Source of the DNA: Serinus canaria
Taxonomy: Eukaryota; Chordata; Aves; Passeriformes; Fringillidae
Assembly (NCBI RefSeq): GCF_022539315.1
Contig: NC_066315.1
Coordinates: 19,443,649-19,507,648 of the forward strand
DNA length: 64,000 nt
Direction of reading: 5' to 3'
Below are positions 1 to 13,951 of the stretch, piece after piece; positions within the stretch are counted from its first letter, which is position 1, and each line of letters starts with the position of its first letter. The notes below the pieces were generated by a model. It made no database searches. It saw nothing but the letters and a program-made list of their open reading frames with translations, and had not been told where the DNA came from. The position numbers were made by a program, and so were the translations under genes.

Positions 1-1125
1 CACCCACACAGGCTATATGGATAAAAAATGGATAAAGTCCATTTTTTTCAGCATGCCTTGCCAAATATTTTCATGTGCCTCTCTGTATGTGTATGCATGA
101 CACACTTTCTCCTAAAGATGATGAGAAAGAAAGAGTGAATGAAAAATTTTTCTGGGGCATTATAGTTATACTAATCAACAGGTTTCTGAAAGGCACTTGG
201 ATACCATAAAAAGAGGCATTGAACAGGAACAGAAGGGTGGCTTCTAAGTGTACAACACACTCACAGCATGAATGTAAGGCTTTAGCCCTCAAGTAAAGTA
301 AACCTGTGGTAATTTTAATAGATCAGCAAACTCTTATGGAAAACATCTTAAGCCCCATATATCTAGTTGAATGCATAATAAAAATTTAGATCATCCAAAG
401 GTATAATTCTGTCTCTTTATCTTGTTTACTCATGTAGAAAACTTAATATCTCCATAACTCACAAGCTCCTTGATAAATTGATAATATTGGTAGTCAAACA
501 GTAGCTTGGTCTTACTAACCTAGCAGAAAGCTATCCAAGAATGTTTTATATATTTCTTCTAAACTCTGACTTAAATGTATTCATAAGTTATATACATATA
601 TTTGTTCTTGAGCCAGTATAATTCTATACCTTAAACAGATCTTCTCCTCTGTTATTTACCCATCTAATCATGCATGAAAATCAGCCAACTCAGCCTCCAT
701 TTTAAGAGACTAAACAAGCCACGGCCTCTTAGTGTTTTTACAACATCATTTTATTTTTCTTCTCCTTCAGTGCCTATTCCAGTTTTAGTTAATCCCTCCA
801 GAAGAAAGAAGACCAAATTTCCATGCATTTCCATGCATCTAGGAAAAAAATAAAGCCTTACCTGTTGTCTGCACAACATAATGAGTTTTCATTCCCCAGA
901 AGTGTCTCAGATAATGCACTTTATGGTCACAGCACCATTGGAGCATTTTTATTGCTGTGACCCTGCTGAAATCTCCAAGAACGGTGACAGATTAAGTGAA
1001 GCTAAAACCTAATATATTCTACTGGGTTTCTGTTCTGAGCTTTCTGGATTATTCAGAAACAAACTGGACTTTGCATCCTAGTGAGATGGCATTTGTCAGG
1101 TTTTCAAGTCAAGTTCAAGTGAAAT

Positions 1126-1138
1126 AAAAAAAAAAAAA
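1126..1138. repeat. Poly-A run of 13
   Basis: Thirteen A bases after GAAAT. It stands alone in unique sequence. Confidence 0.95.
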
Positions 1139-4100
1139 GTCAAACAAATGAGGTGAAATGCACAATAGATTTTTCCAAGGAACCCATATATCAGGCTTGA
1201 AAAGCTCTAATACTTTTTGACTTTTTGCTCAGAAGGGATAAGAAATACCACATCTTTTTTTAAATACCATAATACACCGTTAGACAGTGAAGAAATGCCT
1301 TAAAAAGGCTCTGGATAGAAGCCACCACTACTTCTCAGACTGTCCTTTTCACTTGCTTAAAACTTTCCCTATTTCTCAGATATTCAAATAATCAATCATA
1401 TATAACCTCAATTTCAGATCACAAGAAATTAAAAGCTTGAACATTACCTCATAGACCTAGTCCTTTGAGCAATCCATCTGGCTAATTAGAATTAAATTTG
1501 CTTTTAATTTACCTGCACTGAAATGAGACAGGACATATCAGAATGTATTACAACCCTTAGTACTATCAGCCAGCATTGCTAAATCCCAAAAGAACTGAAG
1601 ACTTTAAGATGGGAGGATTATTCAAAGGGATTATACACTAAATTCCTGCATGTTAAATAATAAATCAGAATTAATTCTACATATATTATCAGCTTTTCTC
1701 TCCTTCTCACCAGTCCCAAAGATCAGTTTATAATAATATGAAGTGATTCAGTCTCTATGATATTTCTAAGCCTTTTTTTTTTTAAAACACCACCTTCAGA
1801 ATGGCTGTAAAAAGGGGACAATGCATGTCAAAACAAACAAAAAAAACCCAGTGGTAAGAGCTAATAGTCTACTTGAGCAAGTGAAAGGGCCTCATGTTGG
1901 AGAAATCTTGATTTCTTGGAAGTCTGAAGTCCATCTTTTTTAAAAAATGTCACAAATCATTTTTATTGCTGTCTTCTCCTCCAACAAAACAAGCTATCAG
2001 CATAATTCACTCTACAAGGATAGTTTAATACACTTAAAAGAGCACAGCACTACATTTCTCAGATGACTGGAACTAAGCCAAAGCAAAGCAAACACAAATT
2101 GTGCTTCCAGCATTCAAAAGCACAATTAGACAAGCAGGACTGACCAAGCTGACAGGTTTGTCTTGCCTAAAATTTCCTGAACAAAGTGCAGGGCTCTGAT
2201 TCTGTGATGGCTGCTGAACACCATGCTTAAGCTATTAACCTAAAAAAACATTTGGGACACAGAAGATTTTCAATATTCATGAACAGGCTGGCTACATGTT
2301 GAACAACTGAAATCAAGAGTACTCAGGCGATGAGCTCTAGTAAATGTTGCCATTTTTGTCACCTCAATCTCAAGACATGACCTCTCTCTATAAATGCTGT
2401 CCATGTCTTTCAAAAAATGATCAGCAGGGTCCTTCCACAGTTTACTCACTGTAAATCAAAACACACCTTGTTCAATATGTGACTGTTTTAATCTAGGTCC
2501 CTTCACTCTCTCCCTGACAGGCTTGGACTCTTCCACCTCAACCTGAGGCAAGATCCATTATGATCTAGTTCTTCTTGGGTTGGGTTGGGAAAAATTCCTG
2601 TACAGTACTCCTGAAAAGAAAATCCCTCAGCTACTCTATTTGGAAAAAAAAAATTCACCTTCTCTCCAGAACACAAATATTTTAAATGATACTGAAAATG
2701 TTTCAACAAAATAATGTATTAGTTAATGAGGATTAAAATAGCAATTGGCTTATACAGCTTGATCCAGAACTTCAGAAATATTTAGAATATTCAGTACTTA
2801 GCATCACTAACTCCCACTGAAACAAAGAATGCATTTAATAATTTGGGCTGTAAATTCTTATTTAAATATTGTCCTTTCATTGCAGTTGAAGCTGATGTAA
2901 AGTCAGAGCCAAAGAATTATAACCCTGCTGCAACAGCTCTTAGCAATTAATCAGAAAAATATTTCCAGAAGTTTTGGCTGATGCTCTTTTCTCCTGGGCT
3001 GCTTTTTAAACACTTTTAAGCTCCTGTCTTTTAGTCCTAAACCTTATGATCTTGTTAGCCCACCTGGACTGAGGTTGACATTTCCCCATTATTAGCATTC
3101 CCTCTACTCTCACAGGGCTTCACATTTCTCTTGGAGACTTTCATCTTTGAAACTGTTCTGTGTCTTTCCTGTTTTCTTCCTAACAGCTTTGTCTGCAGCT
3201 CCAACTTTTTCTGCTGAATAAAGTTGAGCAGATAAAGTAATACTAACTAGCACTGATACTACAACAGAAAAGAAAGTATATTTTTTATTAAATTCACAAT
3301 GAAGTAAAGCTTAAAGCAAAAGTGAACACTGTCTTCTGTGAGAGTACAGCTGAGAAAGATGGCAGTGTACCAAATACAAAAACAGAAGATTGTATAAAAA
3401 GTCCTCATTTTGATATAAATTAAGATAGAAACAATTAATTTGTATTCTTGGCAGGACTGATGTCACTGTCCTTCTGCCACTTCATTTACTGAGAGTCTAC
3501 ATGTCTATTATTCCATTGCTGAATTGCCACACAGAAGTATAACCCATTTTTGAATGTTTCTTTTGGATAAATTTAATTTCATAAAAATCATCGTTAAAAA
3601 AAACCCATTCTGTGTTATTATACCAAACTGTAGATCCAGGACATATGTACATCCACCTGATTGAATCATGGAAACACAGATGTGCACAAAGGACAAAGGT
3701 AGTCAGCCTTTCCTCTCCCTGAGAAGGTTGGTTTCACTGTGATTTGAATTCATTCATCCTCAAATGTAAACACCTCAGCTAGCCTCATGCTCCAGTGAAG
3801 CCTCTGGCCATGGCAGATGGATAGACAGATCCCAATCCTCACCATTTGTCATGTCATGTTTTCCTTTCATCCACCTTCCTCCCTCTTTTGTATCCTATTC
3901 TTTACTTTTTGTTTCTTCTCCTTTACTCCTTGTCACCTATTTCCCCTTCTCAAAAATTATTTTTTTTTTAGTGTTTGTATTCCTCCGCTTCATATTACCC
4001 ACTAAGGAGCAAAAATGCTTCCCAGATTCTTGAAAACATTTTTGGAACTTAAACCTGAGTGTTCCTTATGGAAAAAAAGCCAAAAAGCTTGAAAGTACTG

Positions 4101-5723
4101 GCCTTGTTTCTTCTCTAACATTTCCACAAAACCAAGAAATGCTTTTTGTGTCCAGCTGGAAGAAAAAGTGACTACTAAAGGAGAGCAAAGGTGTCAGGGT
4201 TATATTAAATTATAATTGTCAGGTGTGACAATTACAATGCAACTAAGACAAAGTGAGGCAATGGATCAATGTGAAAAAGAACTACATAGGAAATAAGTAA
4301 CTTTATCTCCAGGCTCTTTTCCACCCTGAAGGAGTTTATATCTTAATAGAGACAAGAGATTTCTTAAAAGAAAAGACCTCTCCTAATTTCAACACTTGTT
4401 CTCAGATACTGGGCATGCAGCACACTCCCATGCATACCCACTGCAGAGTACCTCAGGCTGTGGAGAGGTGATGAACATTCCCACTCTCACCAGCACCACA
4501 TGAGAATGTATTCAGCACACTCCTTAGGTGAACCTTTTAGAACAAGTTTTATAGGCTGTAAGTGTGTAAAGTCAAATAATGAACATGGAGAAAAAAATTG
4601 AAAAGAATAAACATGATTAATTATTACAACAGGTAATACACCTTGATCTAATTCCCTTCCCTGATATACCCCAAGAGTGAAAAAAAAGTCTGTGGGGAAA
4701 AAGAAGCCATTTACTGTCAGTAGAGACCACTCCATGACCAGAGATTAAAACTGTGCTCATCATTATGCCTTTAAAAAAACAATAATTTTTTTCTCTTATC
4801 AGACTTAAAAATGTGTAAAGTGCAGGAATGTGAAACATATTCAGAAATTCTAGCATGCTTTCTTTGTGCTAAAAATGCAGAGCAGTGATATTAAAATCTT
4901 TGCAGTATGTGGTCAATAAAATATTTATACTCCACATACTTGGAACAGAAATATTAAGTGTCCCAATCTTGTTTCACAAGAAGTATAAACCATGGCACAG
5001 ACCTGATTAGGTGCCCTACAGATAGCAAGCACAGATAAGCAACACTTTCTGATTTTGCAGTATGTGTTGTTGATCCACATCATGTAATAACTCTAAAAGC
5101 ATTTGGCTTGAGGAGCAAGCAACAAGCCAACTGATTATTGAACTGAGAAAGATGGGTTTGTCAAAATTCATCAAAACTTCTTGCTGATATGCTCACCACT
5201 GCTAAATGAGGTACTTAGGAGCCACCTGTGTGAAAGGTCCTGCTCCACACACCTAAATGGTGACTGCCACCAAGAATTCAGGCTTCTCCTCAAGGGTAAG
5301 CATGGCCCCAGGATCTGCTGAACTTAGCAAATGACTTAATGACTTCGTCCATGGAGGGAAGCCTTGGTGTAAACCTTTGGAGAATGATAATTATAGAGAT
5401 AATAGTGAACTCTACTTGTGACAGAGAATCATAGGAAAAAAAAAAAGTGATGTGTCAGCCACAGCTTCAGCAGTATGGTGTAATACGTAAATATAATGAA
5501 ATTCAATTGCCACCCTCAGATGACTTAAGAACAGGGTGGGTAACAAGGCTTATTTTAAGAGGAAATGCTGTTTTTTCTGCTATCATAAACTAAAATAAAA
5601 TACTTATGCATTTTCTGAAGGGCTCAAAAAAAGTGGGGTTTTTTTAGAAATGTCAGATGTAAGAGACATTTCCTATGAGAATATTTTTAGGTATCAGTCA
5701 TATATGAGTGGAGAAGAAGCTTT

Positions 5724-5770
5724 AGGGAGAAGGGGAGAGGAAAAGGGAGAAGTAGAAAGGCAGAGAGAGA
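5724..5770. repeat. Purine-rich tract
   Basis: The plus strand is nearly all A and G (AGGGAGAAGGGGAGAGGAAA and onward), with only one T and one C. Three G-runs of three or more occur, one short of a classical quadruplex pattern. It could form a triplex under supercoiling; no function is implied. Confidence 0.85.
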
Positions 5771-6035
5771 ATTTCAGCTAGATCAGTCCTGAAAGTTCAC
5801 TTCAAAAATAAGTATGAAAAATGCTTTCATATTATTTTTGAAATAGGAGGAGTTTGACAGGGAATCCTTGAAATTTCCTCAAAATTTCCAGAATAAACTA
5901 ATTAGTGAGATGAAGGAAATGAGGAAACATAAGTACACATCCCATCGGCAAAAAGCATTCTTGTATCTACATTAGAGAATGATAAAATAGGATCTCTGTG
6001 ATCCTACCAGGTTTAACAAGACTCACAGATCATCT

Positions 6036-6130
6036 GTGATTAAATGCAGGTCACATAAAATAACATCTGTAATGCTGCCAACTTCAGTGAGGCTCAAGCA
6101 TGACAGTGATTAAATGCTGGTCACATAAAG
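6036..6130. repeat. 25-bp direct repeat, period 70
   Basis: GTGATTAAATGCWGGTCACA with the following TAAA occurs at 6036-6060 and 6106-6130, with two mismatches in 25. The 45 bases between them do not repeat obviously. It is either a decayed 70-bp tandem duplication or paired copies of a short motif. Confidence 0.92.
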
Positions 6131-6518
6131 TAAATGACTCTAAAAACCACGGAATAGATTTGCAATTCAAAGGCACGTACACAAATACATAACATACACT
6201 CAGATTATAACTGCTGGAGATTAACTAGCAGGAAATTCTTGTACTCTTTAACAAGGCTTAGAAGGTTGCAAAATAGGCACAAAGATGTACAGAACTGTCT
6301 CATGAAATCACAACCCTTACTAACACACAGGAGCAGGGATGTTGCTCCTCATGTACAGGATACATTGTGGTTTACTCCACAGCATTAGTAATTAAAGTTA
6401 CTCCCACACTTCAACAGCACATGCCATCTAAGCATCACACTGTTTTTACTGACAGGTATTTTTATGAAAATAAATAAGAGGACCATTTTCCTCCCCTCTT
6501 TCTTTCAATCATTTGAAG

Positions 6519-6694
6519 TGCTGTCACCAAGAAAAGATAAGAAGGTCAGAACACTGCTGTATGACCGGAACTCCACAAGGCATGGCAAGGCAGGGGAATA
6601 ACTGCTTCCTGCAGCAAACACAAACCAGAGCTGGATGTCAAAAATGCAGCTCCTTGCCTCAGCTGCTGCTGCTGCCTTTGGAACCAAGAGCTGA
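6519..6694 (+). other. Exon-like segment (candidate, unproven)
   Basis: A strong pyrimidine tract (6487-6510, TTTCCTCCCCTCTTTCTTTC) leads to an AG at 6517-6518. At 6695 there is a donor-like GTAAGA. The 176 bp between are more GC-rich than the flanks, include four GCT/CTG units, and stay open in one plus-strand frame for 58 codons; the stop lies in the donor itself. The minus strand is also open for 60 codons, which weakens the coding case. I do not recognise the peptide. It could be a non-coding RNA exon, a lineage-specific exon or chance. Confidence 0.22.
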
Positions 6695-8787
6695 GTAAGA
6701 CCTATTCATTCACATGCGTGGGCTGAAAACGAAACATTATGTGCTTCTCTTAAAGCTGTTTTCAGACAGGCTGCTCAGATGCATCAGAAAAAAAATGGTA
6801 GTTTCATAAATCAGATCAAATCAAATCTTCACTACATTAAAAAAAGAATTCTCTTCAAAGTCCTGACAGGTCAAGCTATTTTTTCTAAGTTTTAGAATGC
6901 CAGGTGCCACACCAAGATATCAGCAAGTTTGTAAAGTCCTGTTTGTCTTTATAAAAAAACATTCCTTTTGTATCAGTTTAAGAGATAAAGGTGCTTTGGC
7001 TTTTTCAAGATAAAGTCATGCTGATGTACTGAATGCACACATCCTGCAGTTTTTCTGAGCCTAATCATGGAAGGCTATCGAGCCTTAGCTGATGCTTTTC
7101 ATTTGCTTTTTTTATGTTCTATAAACCACTGATGGCTTTTTTTCTGAATTCTTATTTCTTCTTTCCTGACCTACTTTTTGAACATGAGGTTTTGGGAATA
7201 CTATTACACATTTGCCTGCCGGATGTCTGGACCTCTGCTAAAGTCATCTCTCCTCTCTGCTACTCCTGCATAGATGCTATTTTCAGAGGAATATTAAATT
7301 AGTGTGTTAGACTATTCATTGCCAGCATGAAAAGGCTAACTTTAAATATTTCAGGACAATGCCACAAGTGAATGCATTTGTTGAAGGCATCTTTAAAAAG
7401 TTGACATTATCAGAAGATAAATTTTAACTGCCAAGTTTAGCAGGTTTGCTAGGAGTACTAGCATGCACATTGACAATATGAGTAATTCTGTCAGCTGTCA
7501 TCGATTTAGTCCTTTGACCTTTTCTGCTGGAAAATCTTGCAAAATGCACTACATTACTGAATTTATTTGAATCAGAAATACAATACAAATAACCTGTCAA
7601 TTAATCTGATTTCTAGTCCTAGCATACACTTAAATTTCCACAGCCAATTTGTACTGGCACTTTCTGTACTGAAAGAAGAAAAGTTAAAAAAAATTTAAAA
7701 AACCTCTCTCTCTTAACAGGCTTCGAAGTAAAAAAGTGGTTTTATAAAACCACAGATACTCTACTTCTTTACTCTTTTATTTCCTTAAGTTCTGCCTGTT
7801 TCACAGACCATCTGTTGAAGGAACATGGCAAAATATTCCTGTGACTCACTTCAGTCACTTAGAGAATAGTCTTCAACAAACCCACTACTGACATAAAACT
7901 TGTAGAGGAAGTGGTTAATATATGTGTTATCTTTTTAAAGAAAATATGAAACTATAAATTAAAAGGAAAACCAACACTAGCTAACAATTAAAATGGAAAC
8001 CTTATGCTCCAAGGTTTACCTTCTGCAAAGACATAAGCAGGTGCTTTTTTTAGCACATAAAATAGACTCATTAAAATTAATGGGACAATTCACTGTATGT
8101 CAGAGTGTGCAGACTTAAATCAAAATGATCGAAATTACCAAATTTAATCAGGAGTTAAATGAGTCAGCAAGAGAGTATGACTTAGATCTTCAAGTTTAAT
8201 CTTGTTTTCAATTTTTAGGGTTTTTTCTTTAATGAAAAGTTAAATCTTTATGGGTAGTATAATTTTTTTCTCTCTTCCTGCAATTAGGGAACATTATGCC
8301 AAATACATCCACAAACAGTGACTAACAAAGCTTTGTCACTTGGTAAAAGTTATAAAAATCCCTAATTTTTACTTTGGATTTAGTGTGAAAATAGTGAATG
8401 GAGTATTTCTTAATAATGAGATAATGGTTATTCTTAATTTGTGTGTATATGTATAGACAGAAAATTTTATCTCAGTTTAAGCTAAACAGAAAAAGGAAAT
8501 ATTAAACTAATTTAGTCAGGGAGCAATTTCACTTGCTTTCACTCATCTAAAAGTTAAGCACCTCATCCCAGCAGGTAACCTAGGCTTGGTTTACAGTCAG
8601 CAGAGGTAAGAGGCAACTTCAGCATGTGAAGTTTCATCATTCCTTATTCTAATGATGAAATGATTTGCCATCTGTAATGGCTATCTTCTCCCCCTGACTA
8701 AAAAGGGAAGACAAACTTTTTGCTTATAATTCAACAACTAATTTTAGATAGAATGATTCTTACTCATATTATTTAATCTAAACACCT

Positions 8788-8849
8788 AAGTGCATTAGAG
8801 ACATAAAAAAACCCAGAATTTTTTAAAGTGTATTAGAGACATAAAAAAA
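8788..8849. repeat. 24-bp direct repeat, period 38
   Basis: AAGTGYATTAGAGACATAAA plus a short A-run occurs at 8788-8811 and 8826-8849, with one mismatch in 24. The 14 bases between the copies do not repeat. This is a local duplication in unique DNA. Confidence 0.94.
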
Positions 8850-9287
8850 TCTACCTAAATTTACAGTATTAAATAAAGAAAATTATTGCAAATGCAAAGA
8901 ATATATTTAATCTATTTTGCAATTTAAATACATTATTTTGGCTAGCCCAGTCTTTAAAAATTTCAAACTAATAAGCAGTAATTCTTTCGTGTTTCAGCCA
9001 AAGACTGAAAATGAAAAACATGGCCAACTTTCAGGCTTTTATAATTTCAGACCATTTCTTAACTTTTAGAGAACAAATAATGGAATAGAACTTAATGAAT
9101 AAACTGAAAAAAAATACATCCTGGGAAGATTAGGATATTACTGTCAGGAGCTGATTTTACACTTCAGCAAACATGTGTTTCAGGTGGTCAGGTTTCAACT
9201 GGCCAAAAATTTCCACTGGTTCACCCAGACACCTTTCTAAGAAAACATCTACTGCAAACACAGTAAGCTTAAATATGGCTTGGGTGC

Positions 9288-9306
9288 TTTTTTTTTTTTT
9301 TTTTTT
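9288..9306. repeat. Poly-T run of 19
   Basis: Nineteen consecutive T bases followed by CCCC. I see no SINE or processed pseudogene next to it on the minus strand, so nothing suggests a retroposon tail. Confidence 0.97.
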
Positions 9307-10150
9307 CCCCTGCTGGGACTTGGATCTCAGCAAAACAAATGTTCAGAAAGTGCTTGTTCACAGGACCATATCAGATCATTATAATTTTATGGTTTGTCAT
9401 TATGACAATATAAGTCAGAGTTACAATAAACATTTTGCAACCTTCCCTACAACAAATATTTATTTAAATTTGTACATTTCTTGTGGACAATAGTAGGAAA
9501 GACAAATAAAAATAACAAAAAATTAAATAGATTTCTTGTAGTCTCAAAGAAAGAAAAAATGTAAAGCATATCTTTCACTTATACTTCAAAACATTAAAGT
9601 AAACACTTTTAGTAGTGTTTGTTAGCAATTGTTATTACATTTCTTATGTCTGATGAAAATATAGGAGTAAAAAAAAAAACAAAGAAACAAACAAGAGAAA
9701 AAACCAAAACAAAAAGAGATGGAGAATTCGGCCTGCTGGTTCTTCTATTAGGTAGAAAATTACATCTTCCCTGCCCCTGAGGTGTTCTGCTAACAATGTG
9801 CTCTTTGGATGCTTATTCTTTTCACAGCAATTTACAGCTAAAAGTAAAACCAGACTTTTTAAAAGCACACACCACCACTACTCAGCTGAGACCACTCTGC
9901 CTCTGAATTGTGCAGACATTTAAAAACTCACAATCTCATGGGAAACCCTTTTTGCGAGCCCAGTTAATAGAATGAAGCTTTATTGGTGAAATATGCAATA
10001 TTCTTAAAGGTCTTCTACTCATAGATAAACATTTTAAAAAGAGAAATGTATCTTTCTTTCTGAAAAAGATGAAAAGATGCATCCTGTGTGATCAGGATAG
10101 GGCTGTGATAACATGTTTAGGATACAGCAGCTGATGCACAGGACCTGGAG

Positions 10151-10152
<2 letters not shown>

Positions 10153-10230
<78 letters not shown>
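10153..10230. repeat. Pure (TAT/ATT)26 trinucleotide microsatellite
   Basis: 78 uninterrupted bases of the TAT/ATT/TTA unit, about 26 copies. It creates an artificial poly-asparagine open frame on the minus strand (10034-10294), which is not a gene. Purity suggests recent expansion and probably length polymorphism. Confidence 0.99.
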
Positions 10231-13200
10231 GTCTTCTACTGCAGAAGACGTATTGGGTCCATCTAGGCAACTCATGAAAAGGGATTCCTGTCATAAAATT
10301 TATGTGTCACAACACCAGTTAGAAAATAACCTTCTTCCTAGCTCTGAGGCAGTCCAGTTTTGATCTATTATCCTATTGTAGACACTATGGTAACAATAGA
10401 CAATTAAAATAAATTAACAAGCTTAACATCCTTGGATTATCCTTGGTGCCTTTGTCTGTAGTGTTTCTGGGAGAAGGAGACCAGGGCAGCACACAGCACT
10501 CAGTGTAAAAGGGTCCTGTGGAATGTTGCAATCACAGAGTCATGCTGCCATGTTTAGTTCTCTATTACTTTCCTAAGCCCTAAATTTCTAGTTCTACAGG
10601 ACCACTTCTTAGATTTTACTGAATCTTTCACAGGAATATCCACTGTAACCTTCCAGCAGTAATGGCCAGCATGCCAAGGCCCATTTGTGAAGTTAGTTTT
10701 TGATTTTTCCCCATAAGCACCACTTTACAATTAATTGTACTGAGTTTATAACTACTTAAGATTAGCTAAGGTAATGAACATTGCCAGGCCTTTTCCTTTT
10801 ATTAAGGCTTAAAGTTGCTCTGATCCAGCACTATAAGCACCTAAAGGTCTGATCTTCATGGCATATACAGAACCCCAGCATTAAACATCTAGGGTATCTA
10901 TTTCCCAGTCTTGGAGCCACACTTCCCAGTTTGAAACACAAACACAAGAATAAAACCCTTGTGTTTGACACTAACAAATCAACAAACAAACAGAAAAATT
11001 CATAGTGTAAGGCAGGAGAAAGTTTCTGAACTGTTAATATACTCTTTAAACGTTCCTGGCCACTGCCAAAGTCAACATACAAATGGATTATCTGCCATGC
11101 ACATCTCAGCATAGAGTTTTATGATACAAAGGTAATGTTTATATAGGTGTGCCACCCTTGCTCCTTTTCCTAGCAAGCTATGTTTTTTCAGATTGTATCC
11201 TACAAAAAGATCTATTTTCATGAGAATTACTTTGAGATGTATCAGGTAATAGCATGGTCCAGGGTGCTTTAAAAAACCAGCAGTCATATTTTTAAGGTCC
11301 AAATTTCACTAAACTTGAATTTAAAATCTAGAATCACCATTTTGTTGCTGGCTGACAACCTCTGGTTTCACTTACACATCTGTTCAAAAGTATTTTGTTC
11401 AAGATTCTGGGTAATATCCTTCATTTTTAGGTCTATCCTCAAAAATACTAGAATCTATATTTTGGGCACTGATTCGAATATTTTCACACTATTATATAAA
11501 TGGCATTAAGGATGAAAACCTATTTGATGTTCAAAAAGGCTTGTGAGCCAGGTGTATTAAAATCACCACAAAGCTGGTTGGAGTTTTTTTTGTAAAAACA
11601 ACAAACAGCAATAATAATACAGTAAGGAAAATGTCTGAAGGACTTTTCCTTTGTATGGGTTCATGGTTCATGTGGACTGACATAGGCAAAATGTCTACCC
11701 AAAAAACAAATTCTGAGCATGAAAGCTTTTGTCCATAGTTGTGGAATGTGATAGATTTTATCTAAGCTGGACAGGTTGCCAAAGACAAGCTCCAGAGGTG
11801 TGCTTGGGATCAATGCATTCTTGGATCACAGAGCATTTGCTGCACTTGCACTTCTGCTGGCATGGGAGCTAACGAGATTAAATTGAAATTGTGCACACCC
11901 ATGCAAGCACTGTCACCATCTTCTTTTCTATGGACATATTCAAAGCCTAGTTCAGGGGGTTTCAGTGGCACATAATGTTGGGTGATTCATTTTAGCCACG
12001 TGTAAACATAGCAGGAGGTATTCAAATACAAAAGATAAGTAGAAAATACACATTAAGTATGTTAGAAGAAAATTGTGCAACCTCCTATTTGCAAAGCTAT
12101 GCAAAATACTCAGAGGAAACATTTATAGATGTTTGAGGCTATTAATCATTGTATAGTTCACTTTCTCAGGGATCAGAGTACATATTAACAAAATTCTTCT
12201 ATTATTAAATCAGAAGACAGATTCTGAACAGAGCATGCACATCATGAGGGGCTGTGTTGACAAAGTGCTGAGAACAATGTCCAGCAGGTCAGGCACTTTG
12301 CGTCTGCTGCCATGGTGCAAAGCATCATCTATCAAAATATCTAACTAGGTTGCACTTTTATGAAGAACAGATTTTTGCTTACAATGCAAAGTAAGTGGTA
12401 GCAAAAACTATGGCATACTGCAAACAACAAACACTACATAAAACTTTAAAACACAGCTACTTCGTGTTCTCCAGCACTTCACATAAAGCCACAAATTATA
12501 TATAAAAATACACAAAAAGGAAGAGAACTAATAAAAACCCTATTTTTTCTAGTAAGACAATACAAAGCTTACATCTATACTTCATGATCTGAAGCATTAA
12601 GCTTTCATCAAGAAAGTAAACAATTCTGTTATAATTCCACCTCAGGATGGCACTGTAGATATACAGGGCTGGCAATAAAATAAGACATTATTTTTTTCCC
12701 CAAGATTGGGAAGTGTCAGGAAACTTGTTCTGAACAGATTGTTCAGTTCCTTAACTTGGGCATTGTCCCTTTTGCAGGCTCCTCATCAAGCTTAGCAATG
12801 GCAGATTGAGTCAGGAGTTCTCATCCCCTCCAACAAGCATCTGCTCACAATGAAGTATTGTTTTAATTTATGCAATAAACAGGACTAACATAAGAACAGC
12901 AGTGTCTATCACTAGACATCCCTCTGCCTCCAGCACTGAACATGAGAAAAGGGAAAGCAACAGATTTGTGTTCACAATCAACCATTCAAAAAAAAACCAA
13001 AGCATAAGACCTTGGCCCTCATTAGAGCATTTTACCTAAGTAAAAATTCTTTAAATTAGGTAAAATTTTGGAAATCTTGAATTTTATTCTGTGTTATGAA
13101 GGAAACACAGATTCACGTCTCTATAAAATTGACATTCACTTACAAGAACTGTATAAACATTTAAGTAGTTCTTTAAAGTGCAGGAATATTATATATTTTT

Positions 13201-13951
13201 GTACTTATACTAATTTCCTCTTCCAGAGTCTTCTCCTTTCTTCTACTTTCCATTTTTTTTCCTGCAGATTAATTTTGCCAAGTGTCTTTGCTGTCTGCAT
13301 AAATATTTTAAATGCTGCCTTGGTCTTTCCCATTATTCACCCATTATGAGATGGAGAAGATCTGATGCTGAAGTAGGGCTATACCTTACCAAATTTATTT
13401 TTAGTGGCTTGCATGATTCCTTCCAAGCCAGGATCAAAAGAAGATTAAGTATAGTAGAGCACTTTCTAAATCATGTATCTTGTCTTGGAAGTAAGGAGAG
13501 TCCAGAGCTAAAGAAATGTAAATCAATATATCAGTAAATCAGTTCAGTGTCATTTCAGTGTTCAAAAATGCTTCTCTTGGTAGCAGTTTGCCAGTAGGAA
13601 TATCTGCTCTTTAACACTTCAGTCTTGTTCCACTGAAATTAACACAACTCTTTGGAAATTCTGAAGTGCCAAACTGACCTACTCCATAAGATGTGCAAAT
13701 ATGGCAGCATTTTAATTCCCTGATTCAGAAAATATTGTTTATACTCCTAGGAGTAATATTTTTTTCTAAAATTAAAAGGGAAAATCAGTGTGAGGTTTTC
13801 TTCCAGACTGACTTTAGAAACGCTCCTTGGAAATTATCATGACCAAATTTTGTGACATCACAACAAATTAGTGTACCAATTCACCTTGTCCTTGCATCCT
13901 AAAGGGAGGAATCACAACATCAGGTGGGAAATCAGGAAAGCATGAACACTT
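10231..13951. other. Non-coding, unique, no gene seen
   Basis: Between the (ATT)26 array and the first CR1 tail I see no repeat family and no coding region. The 93-codon frames (10831-11112 minus, 13068-13349 plus) have no recognisable domain and no splice or promoter context. Confidence 0.7.

Larger units (their letters stand above)
1..6035. other. Non-coding, AT-rich, no gene seen
   Basis: Unique-looking sequence without supportable coding regions. All open frames are under 85 codons, including two overlapping pairs in T-rich DNA near 3.8-4.0 kb and 4.5-4.85 kb. It holds the poly-A run at 1126 and a purine tract at 5724. I see no transposon. Confidence 0.7.
6131..10152. other. Non-coding, AT-rich, one exon-like segment
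   Basis: Apart from the 6519-6694 candidate, the 8788 repeat and the poly-T run at 9288, I see nothing but AT-rich unique DNA. The 106-codon frame at 9173-9493 is carried by the poly-T run. The most AT-rich part is about 8200-9000. Confidence 0.68.

Noticed and set aside
5724..5770. Possible G-quadruplex
   Set aside because: Only three G-runs of three or more occur; the fourth is missing.
9601..9620. Hairpin AAACACT/AGTGTTT
   Set aside because: A 7-bp stem in AT-rich DNA is expected often by chance and has no terminator role here.
10034..10294. Poly-asparagine protein on the minus strand
   Set aside because: It is only the translation of the (ATT)n array with short unique ends.
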